The position numbers and the translations under genes were made by a program. From assembly GCF_001293685.1 (NCBI RefSeq), contig NZ_BCAG01000005.1, positions 416,439-480,438 of the forward strand: DNA of 64,000 nt, given 5' to 3'. Source of the DNA: Desulfatitalea tepidiphila (GTDB taxonomy: Bacteria > Desulfobacterota > Desulfobacteria > Desulfobacterales > Desulfosarcinaceae). The notes under the pieces were generated by a model. That model had not been told where the DNA came from. It searched no databases and worked only from the letters and a program-made list of their open reading frames with translations. Shown piece after piece: positions 9,525 to 17,944 of this stretch (positions are counted from its first letter, which is position 1; each line of letters begins with the position of its first letter).

Positions 9525-9640
9525 CAGTATCTTACAGGTCTGCTGCTGTCAACCGAAAATTTGCGAGACATATGAGACACAAGTGGATCGAAAAACAGCG
9601 ATACATTGTGCCCTCAAATCGGCAAAAATTCGCCGAGATG

Positions 9641-9659
9641 GAAAAACATATTGTTTTTC
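9641..9659. promoter_or_regulatory. Dyad upstream of rubredoxin gene
   Basis: Perfect 8-bp inverted repeat GAAAAACA-TAT-TGTTTTTC about 110 bp upstream of the rubredoxin start. It could be an operator or an RNA hairpin; no regulator can be named. Confidence 0.35.
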
Positions 9660-9767
9660 ATAAGGAATTTGGTGCACGAATTTATTATTCGGGCCTGGCA
9701 TGTTCGTTGAATTATCGAGGAGGAATTATTCAACCCTGCCAGAAATGAAACTCAAAGGAGAACGACG

Positions 9768-9929
9768 ATGGCAAGATACGAATGTCCGTGCGGCTACATT
9801 TACGATCCAGCAGAAGGCGACGCCGAACACAACATCCAGATCGGGACCGCCTTCGAGGACCTGCCCGATGACTGGGTCTGCCCCAAATGCGGCGCGGAAA
9901 AGGAGTTTTTTGAACGGCTGGAGGACTGA
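9768..9929 (+). CDS. Rubredoxin
   Basis: 53 residues from ATG 9768, with AAAGGAG 8 bases upstream. Small cytoplasmic electron carrier with a mononuclear Fe(Cys)4 centre, common in anaerobes for oxygen/superoxide detoxification and other redox chains. The second ligand pair is standard (WVCPKCGA) and the core YDPAEGD and FEDLPDDW is typical. The first pair reads ECPCGY, i.e. C-x-C rather than the usual C-x2-C. Stand-alone gene; convergent with the next one. Too short for most ORF filters but clear. Confidence 0.95.
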   Translation: MARYECPCGYIYDPAEGDAEHNIQIGTAFEDLPDDWVCPKCGAEKEFFERLED

Positions 9930-9941
9930 TCGGCATCAGTC
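9924..9941. terminator. Hairpin at convergent gene ends
   Basis: GACTGAT-CGGC-ATCAGTC, 7-bp perfect stem, spans the stop codon of rubredoxin and that of the convergent membrane protein gene. No U-tract, so termination efficiency is uncertain. Confidence 0.4.
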
Positions 9942-10973
9942 GATCCAGCCACCGAAACGCACCCGCCAGAGCACCACGGGTGCGGCGGTGCTCGCCCAAA
10001 AAAGAAGTGAAGACCACATGATACGACGGCCGGCGCGTTGTGAACGACGGCGTGCGTCCTGGTACAGGGCAGGATTGTGTCGGCCAACCGAAACGGCGAC
10101 CAGACCGGCCAGGGCTTCACAGATCACGAGGGCCACCAGACCGTAAAAAACGAATCCCACGGCATGGTGCGCCGTGAGGAAGAAGCACCACGGACACGGA
10201 TGGCCGAGCACTTCGTAGACATAGGGTGCGATACCGAATTTCAATCCGTTCAATGCGGCCACGAGCCATAGCAGCAGCAAACCGGCCGAGATGGCAATAA
10301 CGCCCTTTCCGATCCGCCCACACCACCCGTGCAAAGCGCCCCAGACCGTCATGACGCCGCTGGCCGCCATGCAGGACCAGAACCACGCCCTGGACGACAT
10401 GAGGTCTGTCGTCCAGGCGGTGACCCACCCCTGGCCGCCAACCTGATCGTAAAGCACAGCGCAGCAACTGACCGGCACCTCCGTTGTCAAGGCGGGCAGG
10501 GCCTGGGCCAGGCTCCAGGTGCCCAGCACCATAAATGGCGACGCCACCAGCAGCAACCTCGCCTGCAACAAAGAGAGCCACCCTTCGGGTCGGCAGCCGT
10601 CGATCTGTACCACCACGAGCCAGACGTAGAGCACTCCCAGGGTCAGCGCGCGATACAGCAGCGTCCGGGCACCGGGTGCGCCCATGGCCTGGAGCACGCC
10701 CGTTCCGCACATGGCGCCAGGCACGAGGGAAGGCCACAGGTTGCTGATGCCGATCACCAGCAGCACGAAAGCCGCGGCCAGGAGCAACACCACCCAACGC
10801 CCCTGATAACGGGTCAATTCAAGGGCACGTTCACACCAGAGTTGCTGGGCGTCAAGAGATAACGGCTGCCAGTTCGGCAAGATCCGCAATAGCCGCCAGG
10901 CGGCACCCATATAAATCAGCCAGGCCGTGATATCGAGAAGCCAGATCGCCAGGGCCGTCGGATGCCAGGTCAT
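9936..10973 (-). CDS. Polytopic membrane protein of the NosL/ABC cluster
   Basis: 345 residues with about eight hydrophobic helices. A GHPCPWCFF motif near residue 267 is preceded by scattered cysteines (MCGTG, VSCCAV), compatible with metal or thiol chemistry at the membrane. I recognise no family. Its start overlaps the ATPase gene by 4 bp, placing it last in a tightly coupled NosL-permease-ATPase-membrane protein operon. A role in copper handling or cytochrome/oxidoreductase maturation is inferred from context only. Confidence 0.8.
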   Translation of the reverse strand: MTWHPTALAIWLLDITAWLIYMGAAWRLLRILPNWQPLSLDAQQLWCERALELTRYQGRWVVLLLAAAFVLLVIGISNLWPSLVPGAMCGTGVLQAMGAPGARTLLYRALTLGVLYVWLVVVQIDGCRPEGWLSLLQARLLLVASPFMVLGTWSLAQALPALTTEVPVSCCAVLYDQVGGQGWVTAWTTDLMSSRAWFWSCMAASGVMTVWGALHGWCGRIGKGVIAISAGLLLLWLVAALNGLKFGIAPYVYEVLGHPCPWCFFLTAHHAVGFVFYGLVALVICEALAGLVAVSVGRHNPALYQDARRRSQRAGRRIMWSSLLFWASTAAPVVLWRVRFGGWID

Positions 10974-11647
10974 GGATCGGGCTCCAGGCGAGATGAGTGC
11001 AAACGAAATTTTTGCCCGAATATACGGGTCTCATCGCACAGACGCACATCATGGGAACAGACCACCACACAGGCGTCATCGGCCGCCGCCTCGGCCAGAA
11101 GGATGAGCAGGTTGGCGGTGCCGTCATCGTCCTGAAAGCTGGTGGGTTCGTCCATCAACAGAAAACGGGGCCGGGTGATCAGGGCCCGAACAATGGCCAC
11201 CCGCTGCCGCTCTCCGCCGGAAAGGGTTTGCAAGGGCTCCCGGCCCGCTGCAGGCAGGTCCAACTGTTTCAACAGCGCCCCCGCCCGCTGGATCAGCGCC
11301 GTGTAGGACGATGCCGTGGGAATGCAGGGGAGCAGCACGTTCTCCATCACCGAAAGATCCGGCACCAGGTTTAAATGCTGAAACACCATGCCCACCTGCC
11401 GCCGCCATCGGTCCCGATGAGGTGCGGGCCATCGCGAAACCGGCTGGCCGTCGGCCCATACTTCCCCGCTGGTCGGCCGCAACAACCCGCCCAGCAAGTG
11501 CAGCAGCGTGCTTTTGCCGGTGCCGGTGGGAGCGGATATCAGCGTGGCCTGTCCCGGTGTAAACCGGGCTTGAAGCATCTCCAGCACCGGTTTACGGCCG
11601 GGCCGCGCAAAGCCCAACTGATGGCAGGCCAGTCCCGAAAGGTGCAT
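10970..11647 (-). CDS. ABC transporter ATP-binding protein (LolD/MacB-type)
   Basis: 225 residues from ATG 11647, overlapping the permease stop (ATGA). Walker A is APTGTGKST, Q-loop VFQHLNLVPDLSVMENVLLP, signature LSGGERQRVAIVRALI, Walker B FLLMDEPT and H-loop VVCSHD. The Q-loop pattern matches LolD/FtsE/MacB-type ATPases that pair with FtsX-like permeases, which is exactly the gene upstream. The Glu after Walker B Asp is present. It couples ATP hydrolysis to mechanical or export work rather than solute import. Confidence 0.9.
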   Translation of the reverse strand: MHLSGLACHQLGFARPGRKPVLEMLQARFTPGQATLISAPTGTGKSTLLHLLGGLLRPTSGEVWADGQPVSRWPAPHRDRWRRQVGMVFQHLNLVPDLSVMENVLLPCIPTASSYTALIQRAGALLKQLDLPAAGREPLQTLSGGERQRVAIVRALITRPRFLLMDEPTSFQDDDGTANLLILLAEAAADDACVVVCSHDVRLCDETRIFGQKFRLHSSRLEPDP

Positions 11648-13110
11648 CAGCGGCCTCCTTCCAGAATGTCGCCGGGCTCGGCACCGGCCGCCCCCCATCC
11701 GGTCCAGAAAACGGCCGCCATGAACGGCACGCCGACCAACACCATCGACAGCAGCCACGCGCCGGCGCTGCCTGCGGAAGACAGGTAGAACCCCGGCGGC
11801 GGGCCGCTCCATCCGAACAGCAATTGTGGGACCCAGGTCATGCCGGGCCAAAAAAGCAGCAAATGGGCGATCAAGGTGCCGACGGCCATGGCCGGGAGCC
11901 CCACCAGCAGACCGCGATACAGATGCAGGCGCAACATGTCGGCGCCGGTCCAGCCCACCGCCCTGAGCACACCCGTCTCCCAGCTGCGCCGGCCCCAAAT
12001 CCCGACCGCCATCACCACTGAAAGAATCGCCAGCAGCAGCGGCCCGATGCCCAGGCAGGCCGTGCCGGTGGCGCGGGAAATATGAGCCAGATGACGCCCC
12101 AGCTGTTCCTGCCGGGTGGTGATCTGCACGGGCCAGTCGAAAGCGGCCGCCAACTCCGGCAGCAGTGCCGATGCTTCATCCGGGTGAAACACATCCAACG
12201 CCAGGTCGCTGGCTTGCCCGGGACCGAGCCCCAACAGCGCCCGGACATCCTCCGCATGCGCCACGACCACGTCGTGAACAACCGAACCGGCGCCGCGGGG
12301 CAACTGCCCGATGACCGTCAGCAGACGCGAAACAGAACCATTTAAGGAGATGTGATCCGGCGTTTCATCCCCTGAAACACCGGGGCCGGCCAAGGCTTGT
12401 CCCGGTTGCGGCAGTGGGCAGCCGGACGGCAAGTCGATATGATCTCGGCCATCGACGGCCACCAGTGTCACCGCACCTTCCGGGCCGCTCACCACACCCC
12501 ACAAACGGGCCCGGGGACGAAGCACGCCCACCACGGACGCTGCCCTGGCCCGCGCCGTCTCAGCATCCAGGGGCAGCCATCCTCCGGCGCCCACCCGCCG
12601 CACCACCACATGGGGGGACTGCTCGAGCAAACGGGTGCTGGCCGTGGCCAGGGTTTGCTGCAGCAGGAGCACCAGGGCCGCCAGGGCGGTCACCGCCGCC
12701 AGGGCCACAAAAAGGACCAGGGTAAAGGCAGGTTGCCGCATCAGGTCACGGGCGGCCCAGGAGGCCAGGGCCGGGGACCAGAATTTCCGATGTGTGGTTT
12801 GGAACATGGCGTGCGGCATCTCGGTTATCGTGGCGACGGAAGAAGCAGGCGTCCGTTCGCGGTCCCAGTCAAAGAGTGGACTCATCCGTACATCCACGGC
12901 CGGCGGCAGCAATTGCGGGTGGCGCTGAAAGGTGCCGGCCGGCCAGAATGCCGGCGATGGGAGATCCAGGGCCGCCATCCAGCGCAGTGCCGCGCGATCC
13001 TGCCGGCCGGTCCGTAAGTACCGATCGGCGGTGAGGGTCATGATGATCACCAGCGGCAGCATTCCAGCGATCCATACGAGCAACCGGGCCCACCGCATCG
13101 ATTTTTCCAT
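11647..13110 (-). CDS. FtsX/MacB-like ABC permease
   Basis: 488 residues from ATG 13110 (MEKSMRWARLLVWIAG). It has one N-terminal helix, a second helix near residue 135 after a periplasmic stretch, a large extracytoplasmic domain at about 160-345, and a C-terminal helical bundle with the FtsX-like GRRSWETGVLRAVGWT segment. This topology suits lipoprotein-release or NosY/MacB-like mechanotransmission systems. Translationally coupled to the ATPase gene and 237 bp downstream of the NosL-like gene. Substrate unknown. Confidence 0.82.
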   Translation of the reverse strand: MEKSMRWARLLVWIAGMLPLVIIMTLTADRYLRTGRQDRAALRWMAALDLPSPAFWPAGTFQRHPQLLPPAVDVRMSPLFDWDRERTPASSVATITEMPHAMFQTTHRKFWSPALASWAARDLMRQPAFTLVLFVALAAVTALAALVLLLQQTLATASTRLLEQSPHVVVRRVGAGGWLPLDAETARARAASVVGVLRPRARLWGVVSGPEGAVTLVAVDGRDHIDLPSGCPLPQPGQALAGPGVSGDETPDHISLNGSVSRLLTVIGQLPRGAGSVVHDVVVAHAEDVRALLGLGPGQASDLALDVFHPDEASALLPELAAAFDWPVQITTRQEQLGRHLAHISRATGTACLGIGPLLLAILSVVMAVGIWGRRSWETGVLRAVGWTGADMLRLHLYRGLLVGLPAMAVGTLIAHLLLFWPGMTWVPQLLFGWSGPPPGFYLSSAGSAGAWLLSMVLVGVPFMAAVFWTGWGAAGAEPGDILEGGR

Positions 13111-13236
13111 CGTCTCCCGCCCCTCGTTCAATCCGTTCAATTTTGATGAGCTCGTAAAAAGCGGCTTACCCCGCTTCGCGGTGAAACATTTGATCCCAGG
13201 AAACGGCCCACAATAATGACGCTTCCTTAGAAGTCC

Positions 13237-13330
13237 GGAATCAGGTTTCCCCGTCATCCCGGCGGAAGCCGGGATCCAGTATTTTCAATAGCTACTGGAT
13301 GCCGGATCAAGTCCGGCATGAGGCTTCTAT
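13237..13330. repeat. Imperfect palindromic intergenic repeat
   Basis: Between the permease and NosL genes. Arms AGCCGGGATCCAGTA (13267-13281) and TACTGGATGCCGG (13293-13305) are nested beside a second hairpin GCCGGATCAAGTCCGGC (13301-13317). A related hairpin, CCCGGATCAGGTCCGGG, lies at 16066-16082. The type is a widespread REP-like sequence in Proteobacteria. Confidence 0.6.
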
Positions 13331-13347
13331 GACCTTTTACCGTACCG

Positions 13348-13914
13348 TCAATTTTGTTTTGACGGGAATAACGCCCCCCACAACTCGTCGTCGACCTCCC
13401 TGAGCCGAAATACGCGCCGGCCGCCATGGCGCTTCTTGAACGCGGCCACCTCCTGTTCGGATCCCAGGGTCACCAGGGCAGGTCCCATGGGGCCAATGAC
13501 ATCGGAGCCGGCCACCCACCAGGCTTCATGGGCGTCCAGGGGCGCGCCATTGAAATAGTCCTGCACGACCATTCGCTGAATGCCCTGGACCGGGACCTTC
13601 AAGCGGCGCTCGGATTGGCGCCAGGCGCGCAACAGGCAACCGTTGGCACAAAAATAGAAGGTCCGGCCGTCATTCAACACCATGGCCGCAGCGCTCTTGG
13701 GCCGCTTGGCCGGAAACATCCCGCACAACGGGCAGCGGTCTTGCTCGCTGATCTGCATCCGGCCGTTTTGATCCAAGGACTTGAGCGCCGCATGGGGCCC
13801 CTGGCCATGGCCAGTAGCCGCCTGACCATCCGGATCGGCCGCGAACCCGGCGGTGACGCCCCAAAAGAGTGCAACCCAACACACCCCGACAAAAAAGAAG
13901 TGTCGTTTCAACAT
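13348..13914 (-). CDS. NosL-like copper-binding protein
   Basis: 188 residues from ATG 13914, with AAAGGAG 4 bases upstream. A Sec signal peptide covers residues 1-26 (ends TAGFAA). The mature part has the NosL-type CPLCGMF motif (Cys-x2-Cys-Gly-Met), followed by MVLNDGRTFYFCANGC and a later AWWVAGSD segment typical of NosL. NosL proteins bind Cu(I) outside the cytoplasm for metallocentre assembly. No nosZ is visible, so the client is unknown. The lipobox Cys of classical NosL is absent. It heads the minus-strand ABC cluster and diverges from the SafE-like gene. Confidence 0.85.
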   Translation of the reverse strand: MLKRHFFFVGVCWVALFWGVTAGFAADPDGQAATGHGQGPHAALKSLDQNGRMQISEQDRCPLCGMFPAKRPKSAAAMVLNDGRTFYFCANGCLLRAWRQSERRLKVPVQGIQRMVVQDYFNGAPLDAHEAWWVAGSDVIGPMGPALVTLGSEQEVAAFKKRHGGRRVFRLREVDDELWGALFPSKQN

Positions 13915-14059
13915 GATTCTCCTTTCAAGGATAAAAAAAGCCATTCGAACGGCTCGAAACATTTGAAACCAGCGAAGTTGGCCTCAGGCGGGTCGTTTCA
14001 TCGCCCATCCACCTTAACTGTTTTTGACAGAGGCTTCAAGCCAAGCCCTCACGACCCGG

Positions 14060-14115
14060 GAATTCTAACTGAATGTCATTCATTGGATCCGACCCGGGTT
14101 GGACAGGTGGCCACC
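14060..14115 (+). repeat. Dispersed repeat, family 1, copy B
   Basis: GGAATTCTAACTGAATGTC through GGACAGGTGGCCACC. Diverges from copy A in the middle. Lies between the divergent NosL and SafE-like genes. Confidence 0.7.
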
Positions 14116-14172
14116 GGCCCCTTTTTGGTCTATATAAACAACTTCGTTCATCTGAAAAGGAGCCATCCAACC

Positions 14173-14862
14173 TTGGAGAGCGGCGTCGATCATCTTTCCA
14201 TGTTTCTGCTGGGGCTGCTGGGATCGGGGCATTGCATCGGCATGTGCGGGCCGTTGATCATCGCCCTGCCCGGCCGTTATGGCCGCTGGTCCGCCCACAT
14301 CATCTACCACCTGGGGCGCCTGCTGACTTACGGCGCGGTCGGTGCGCTCATGGGCGGCGTCAACCAGGGTCTGGTCCGATTGGCCGGCGGCGGCGCCCAG
14401 GCGGCCCTGGCCTGGACCACGCGCATGCAAATCGCCATCTCTGCATTTGCCGCGATCTGCCTGCTGCTCATGGGCCTGGCTCGAATCGGCCTGGTCCATG
14501 AACCCGCGTGGATGGTCAAGGCATCCCCTCAGCGGATTCCCGGATACCAAACCCTGATGCGGCGCTCCTTGGACCGCCGCAACGCGATTTGGCTTTTCGG
14601 CATGGGATTGATGCTCGGTCTGCTGCCTTGCGGCCTTTCCTACGGGGCCTTCACCCGCTGCCTGGCCGCTGAAAGTTTTGCCACCGGCGCCGCCCTGGCC
14701 GGCAGTTTCGGTCTGGGCACCCTGCCCGGCCTCCTGCTCCTCGGCACCGGCCTGACTCGTCTGTTGCGGCGCTATCAAATACAAACCGAATTGATCGCCG
14801 GTCTCGTCATGATCGGCATGGCGGTCGTGCTGTTCGCCGACGCCTGGACCGCACTCGCTTAG
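14173..14862 (+). CDS. TauE/SafE-type membrane protein (cytochrome/copper maturation type)
   Basis: 229 residues if TTG 14173 is used; AAGGAG sits 10 bases before it, whereas ATG 14200 has no good ribosome site. About six transmembrane helices. The N-terminal GSGHCIGMCGPLIIALP motif and a second half with GLLPCGLSYGAF are typical of the SafE/CcdA-like group often found with cbb3-oxidase copper genes. Cys pairs within helices are likely to handle copper or thiols. Divergent from the NosL-like gene, supporting a joint copper-related role (inference). Confidence 0.85.
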   Translation: MESGVDHLSMFLLGLLGSGHCIGMCGPLIIALPGRYGRWSAHIIYHLGRLLTYGAVGALMGGVNQGLVRLAGGGAQAALAWTTRMQIAISAFAAICLLLMGLARIGLVHEPAWMVKASPQRIPGYQTLMRRSLDRRNAIWLFGMGLMLGLLPCGLSYGAFTRCLAAESFATGAALAGSFGLGTLPGLLLLGTGLTRLLRRYQIQTELIAGLVMIGMAVVLFADAWTALA

Positions 14863-14961
14863 CTGTCATTGAATGGGATTCTGAACCATTGAAGGTATTT
14901 ACTATTGCCATGAATTTCGGTATGCGTGCTTGGATCTCATAAAAAAGGACCTGACGCACCC

Positions 14962-15882
14962 ATGACGCAGATATTCCAAAATCGTCTCAAACTCTTTCTG
15001 GCCTTGTCCCGCACCCCTCACGGCATCATCGACATGGCCGCACCGGCATTGGCGGCTCTCCTTTGTCTGGGCCATTTCCCGCCGATCCAGGTGACGCTGG
15101 TAGGGATCGTTACGGTATTTGCCGGATACACGGCGGTTTACGCGCTGAACGACCTGGTCGACCTGCGAACCGACCGGCAGAAAGTCGATATCGGCGGCTA
15201 CAGCGACGGTGAAAACTACCTCGACGGCGTGATGATGCGCCATCCCATGGCCAAAGGCGCCCTGAGTTTCAAAGCCGGTCTCGCATGGGCCGTGGGCTGG
15301 GCGATCCTCGCCCTGGCCGGCGCCTACTGGCTCAACCCGGTGTGCCTCTATATTTTTCTTGCCGGATGTCTTCTCGAAGGCCTTTACTGCAAACTCTGGC
15401 GGGTAACCCCCCTGCGCGCCCTGGTCAATGGCGCTGTCAAAACACTCGGGTCCGTGGCAGCAGTCTTTGCCGTCGACCCTTCGCCATCACCACTTTTCCT
15501 GATCGCCCTGTTTGCATGGATGTTTGCCTGGGAAATCGGCGGCCAGAATATCCCCAATGACTGGACCGACATCGAAGAGGACCGTCACTTCAAGGCTCAG
15601 ACCATCCCCCTGCGCCTCGGCCTGCACAAGGCCACGCTGGTCATCGTGGCCTGTTTGACGGCCACGCTTTTTCTCAACATCGTCCTGTTGTGGGTCTCGC
15701 CACTCACCTTCGGCATCCTGCCCATGATCGTCGTGGTAGCCGTGAACGTCCTTCTCCTGCTTCATCCGGCCCTGCTGCTGGTCGAACGCCAAAAACGAGA
15801 GTTGGCCATGACGCTGTTCAACAAGGCCAGTTATTATCCCCTCGCCATATTGGGGATTGTGCTGGTTCGGCTGGCCTACTGA
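14962..15882 (+). CDS. UbiA family prenyltransferase
   Basis: 306 residues from ATG 14962. Integral membrane aromatic prenyltransferase with both Mg-binding Asp-rich motifs: NDLVDLRTD (about residues 58-66) and DWTDIEED (about 198-205), plus roughly eight to nine helices. The family attaches isoprenoid chains to quinone, heme O or chlorophyll precursors; which one cannot be told. Extra 5' codons back to 14926 are possible but lack a better ribosome site. Stands alone, 99 bp after the SafE-like gene. Confidence 0.9.
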   Translation: MTQIFQNRLKLFLALSRTPHGIIDMAAPALAALLCLGHFPPIQVTLVGIVTVFAGYTAVYALNDLVDLRTDRQKVDIGGYSDGENYLDGVMMRHPMAKGALSFKAGLAWAVGWAILALAGAYWLNPVCLYIFLAGCLLEGLYCKLWRVTPLRALVNGAVKTLGSVAAVFAVDPSPSPLFLIALFAWMFAWEIGGQNIPNDWTDIEEDRHFKAQTIPLRLGLHKATLVIVACLTATLFLNIVLLWVSPLTFGILPMIVVVAVNVLLLLHPALLLVERQKRELAMTLFNKASYYPLAILGIVLVRLAY

Positions 15883-16065
15883 TTGGACTCGCTGCCGAAA
15901 CTAGTACCTCGGCCTTCCACGTTTCCTTGCCTGGTCCAAACGGAAGACGACAGCAGGTCTCTCCGTTGGAATCCATAAGGCAGTACTTGACCTCTATAAC
16001 ACCTTGACGATCTCACGCCGCATCGCCTGCGGGGAAATGCGAGGACGGCATAGATAGCGCTGGAT

Positions 16066-16082
16066 CCCGGATCAGGTCCGGG
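16066..16082. repeat. REP-like hairpin
   Basis: CCCGGA-TCAGG-TCCGGG, a short member of the palindromic type at 13237-13330. It overlaps the last codons of the downstream hydrolase gene, whose C-terminus (HLPPART) is therefore repeat-derived. Confidence 0.5.
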
Positions 16083-17124
16083 CTGGCGGAAGGTGATCTT
16101 TTGGATTACGGGCATTAAAAGCGATCTCTGCTCCGGCCTCACGCGCCCTCGAGTGCGCTATAGACCTGCGCCGTATCCTTCTCAAAAACGAAGTAAACGA
16201 CTCCCGCTGCCAATCCTGGAAAATCAAGTCATTATGCCCGCCCCGCGCAATCACGATGTTTTCCCCGGGCAGGAAGCCAAGAACGGCGTTTAACGTGTCC
16301 TTGAACGGCACGATGGCATCGTCCACATTGAGAAACAGGTTGAGATCGTATCCGTACTGTCTGCTCAAGGCCGCCATTGCCGGAAGGATGTTGAAGCTGA
16401 CGATGTCACGTGCCTCGCGATAGGAACGCAACGGGTCTTTAAAGGCCCTGGAGGCCATCGCGGCAATCCCGCAGATCTGGCGATGAATATAAATGGTTTT
16501 CCAGGGGTCGTCTTCTCCGATCGGCCCGCGGCCCAAGCCGACCATATGGGCGAACATCTTTAACCAACCGAGAAGCACATACCCTAAAATGAAACGCAAA
16601 CAATGGGTGACGGCACCAATCTTTCTCCTGAATCCAGGCGGATTGATAAAAAGCACACTCTTCACCCAGGACCGGTAACCCAATGGATCTGACATCAGGG
16701 TTCGCACCACTTCGAAGGCGGCATACGAATGGGCGACGATGTCAATCCCTTTGACATGCCGGTCTTCCTTGAGTCTGGAGACATAGTCTTTGAAAGCACT
16801 CTTGCGAAATAACTTGGGCCGGATGGCCGGTCCAAGCAAGCTTCCCATGGGATAATCGATCGCCGCCACCGTCATTCCGCTGGCTATCAAGTGTTGAATC
16901 AATTCGTGTTGATCATTTAGCGTAATACTGGTGCCGCCAATGAGCAACACCGGTCTCTGGACATCATCTGATAAAAAAGAATTCTCTTCGCGGGTGAGGC
17001 ACTGACCCGTCGCATAAAGTCCGTGATATTCTCCGTGTAGACTTTCTTTACCAAATAAGAAAGCATATCGGCGCAAATGTGCGCCTTGCATACACAACTG
17101 CATCCCGACCCTCCATTTCTGCAA
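16072..17124 (-). CDS. Alpha/beta-hydrolase fold protein
   Basis: 350 residues. The core shows an oxyanion region VLLIGGTSITLN, a nucleophile elbow VAHSYAAFEV (Ser in AHSYA instead of GxSxG), a strand with FLNVDDAIVPF (acid) and a late GGHNDLIF (His), in catalytic-triad order. The middle lid region is hydrophobic (about 180-205). Substrate unknown; lipase, esterase or PHA-synthase-like activity are options. Start could be internal at 17103 (MQLCMQG). The last codons lie in a REP-like repeat, suggesting the original stop was displaced. Single gene flanked by repeats. Confidence 0.8.
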   Translation of the reverse strand: MQKWRVGMQLCMQGAHLRRYAFLFGKESLHGEYHGLYATGQCLTREENSFLSDDVQRPVLLIGGTSITLNDQHELIQHLIASGMTVAAIDYPMGSLLGPAIRPKLFRKSAFKDYVSRLKEDRHVKGIDIVAHSYAAFEVVRTLMSDPLGYRSWVKSVLFINPPGFRRKIGAVTHCLRFILGYVLLGWLKMFAHMVGLGRGPIGEDDPWKTIYIHRQICGIAAMASRAFKDPLRSYREARDIVSFNILPAMAALSRQYGYDLNLFLNVDDAIVPFKDTLNAVLGFLPGENIVIARGGHNDLIFQDWQRESFTSFLRRIRRRSIAHSRAREAGAEIAFNARNPKDHLPPART

Positions 17125-17392
17125 GGTTTACCAACAGAAACAAAACAGGGATCGATTCCTCGTGATGACAATTCGTTCAGGTCAATCTCAATTCAAACGC
17201 CGATCTTCTGAAATGGGTTCTAAAGCGGCGACCCAACGGTATCGATGATTCAGGAGTGACAGCGATCGATTGAACGATAGCGCATGGGAGAGACGGCGCG
17301 CCTTGACATACCGATGCCGCAGAATGGCACCCAACTGGATGAAAAGTGTTTACCATGGACCCGACATCCTTTTCAATATCTTTTAAAACAGT

Positions 17393-17445
17393 ACCCATCC
17401 TCGTTGGGCTTAATGCATGGCATTCAGTTAGAATCACTGGGTCAC
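17393..17445 (-). repeat. Dispersed repeat, family 1, copy C
   Basis: On the minus strand reads GTGACCCAGTGATTCTAACT then GAATGCCATGCATTAAGCCC. It shares the GTGACCCAGT extension with copy D. Confidence 0.7.
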
Positions 17446-17507
17446 ATGCAGCAGTTTTAATTGAAAGTGATTCACAATGAAGGGCATGCATTCCAAAAGT
17501 GACGTCA

Positions 17508-17618
17508 CCGTAAAAAGCCCAAGATCTGCGTTGTGCTCATCCCGTCGTCCTTGCGGCGTAAGACAAGTACGCCTCAGGACACGGAATTTCGCACGCCTTG
17601 ATCTTGAACTTTTTACGG
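17508..17618 (+). repeat. 111-bp MITE-like element, copy 1
   Basis: Bounded by 19-bp terminal inverted repeats (CCGTAAAAAGCCCAAGATC at 17508-17526 and GATCTTGAACTTTTTACGG at 17600-17618, two mismatches). No coding capacity. A second copy of exactly the same length lies inverted at 39661-39771. Interior is conserved (CATCCCGTCGTCCTTGCGGC). Confidence 0.75.
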
Positions 17619-17715
17619 TTTTATCAAAAGTGTTTTGTTAAAAAAATTCGCATCGCAACGGATATGGCAGGCGTGGGCGGGGCGGGTGGCCAGGGCCACG
17701 TGAGCCTGCGGTCTT

Positions 17716-17807
17716 AGAGCCAGTTAAATGCAAACGGCGGACAAGCGGCCCAGACTGTTTGAGCGCAGCGAGTTTCTGGGCCGCCCGCCGTGCATGTTAC
17801 TGGCTCT
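17716..17807. repeat. Long imperfect hairpin
   Basis: Paired arms AGAGCCAGT (17716-17724)/ACTGGCTCT (17799-17807), and CGGCCCAG (17746-17753)/CTGGGCCG (17776-17783), with further pairing between. Not a terminator by position; probably part of a compound repeat with copy D. Confidence 0.6.
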
Positions 17808-17820
17808 TGACCGCTTGGCG

Positions 17821-17892
17821 TGTGGCATCGGCCACCTGCCCCACCCGCGCCGGGCTTAATGAATAGCATTCAGTAGGAATCACTGGGTCACA
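17821..17892 (-). repeat. Dispersed repeat, family 1, copy D
   Basis: The fullest copy: on the minus strand GTGACCCAGTGATTCCTACT through GGCCGATGCCACA. It ends about 10 bp before the -35 of the thi promoter. Confidence 0.75.
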
Positions 17893-17902
17893 CGCCAGCC
17901 GG

Positions 17903-17931
17903 TTGACAAATCCACCTCACTTATCTATAGG
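17903..17931 (+). promoter_or_regulatory. Sigma70-type promoter of the thi operon
   Basis: TTGACA at 17903-17908 and TATAGG at 17926-17931, separated by 17 bp. Transcription would begin just before the TPP riboswitch. Confidence 0.6.
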
Positions 17932-17944
17932 TGAATCCATCATA

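Larger units (their letters stand above)
17125..17944. other. Repeat-rich intergenic region
   Basis: 820 bp with no credible gene. Contents in order: family 1 copy C (17393-17445), a 111-bp inverted-repeat element (17508-17618), a long imperfect hairpin (17716-17807), family 1 copy D (17821-17892), and then the thi promoter. Small open frames here are assembled from repeats. Confidence 0.7.

Noticed and set aside
13426..14172. Upstream extension of the SafE-like frame by about 250 codons
   Set aside because: It runs antisense through the NosL-like gene and repeat copy B. The TTG at 14173 has a ribosome site.
17177..17491. Minus-strand 104-codon open frame with VILTECHALSPTR
   Set aside because: Assembled from a family 1 repeat copy; the same peptide appears wherever the repeat is read in that frame.
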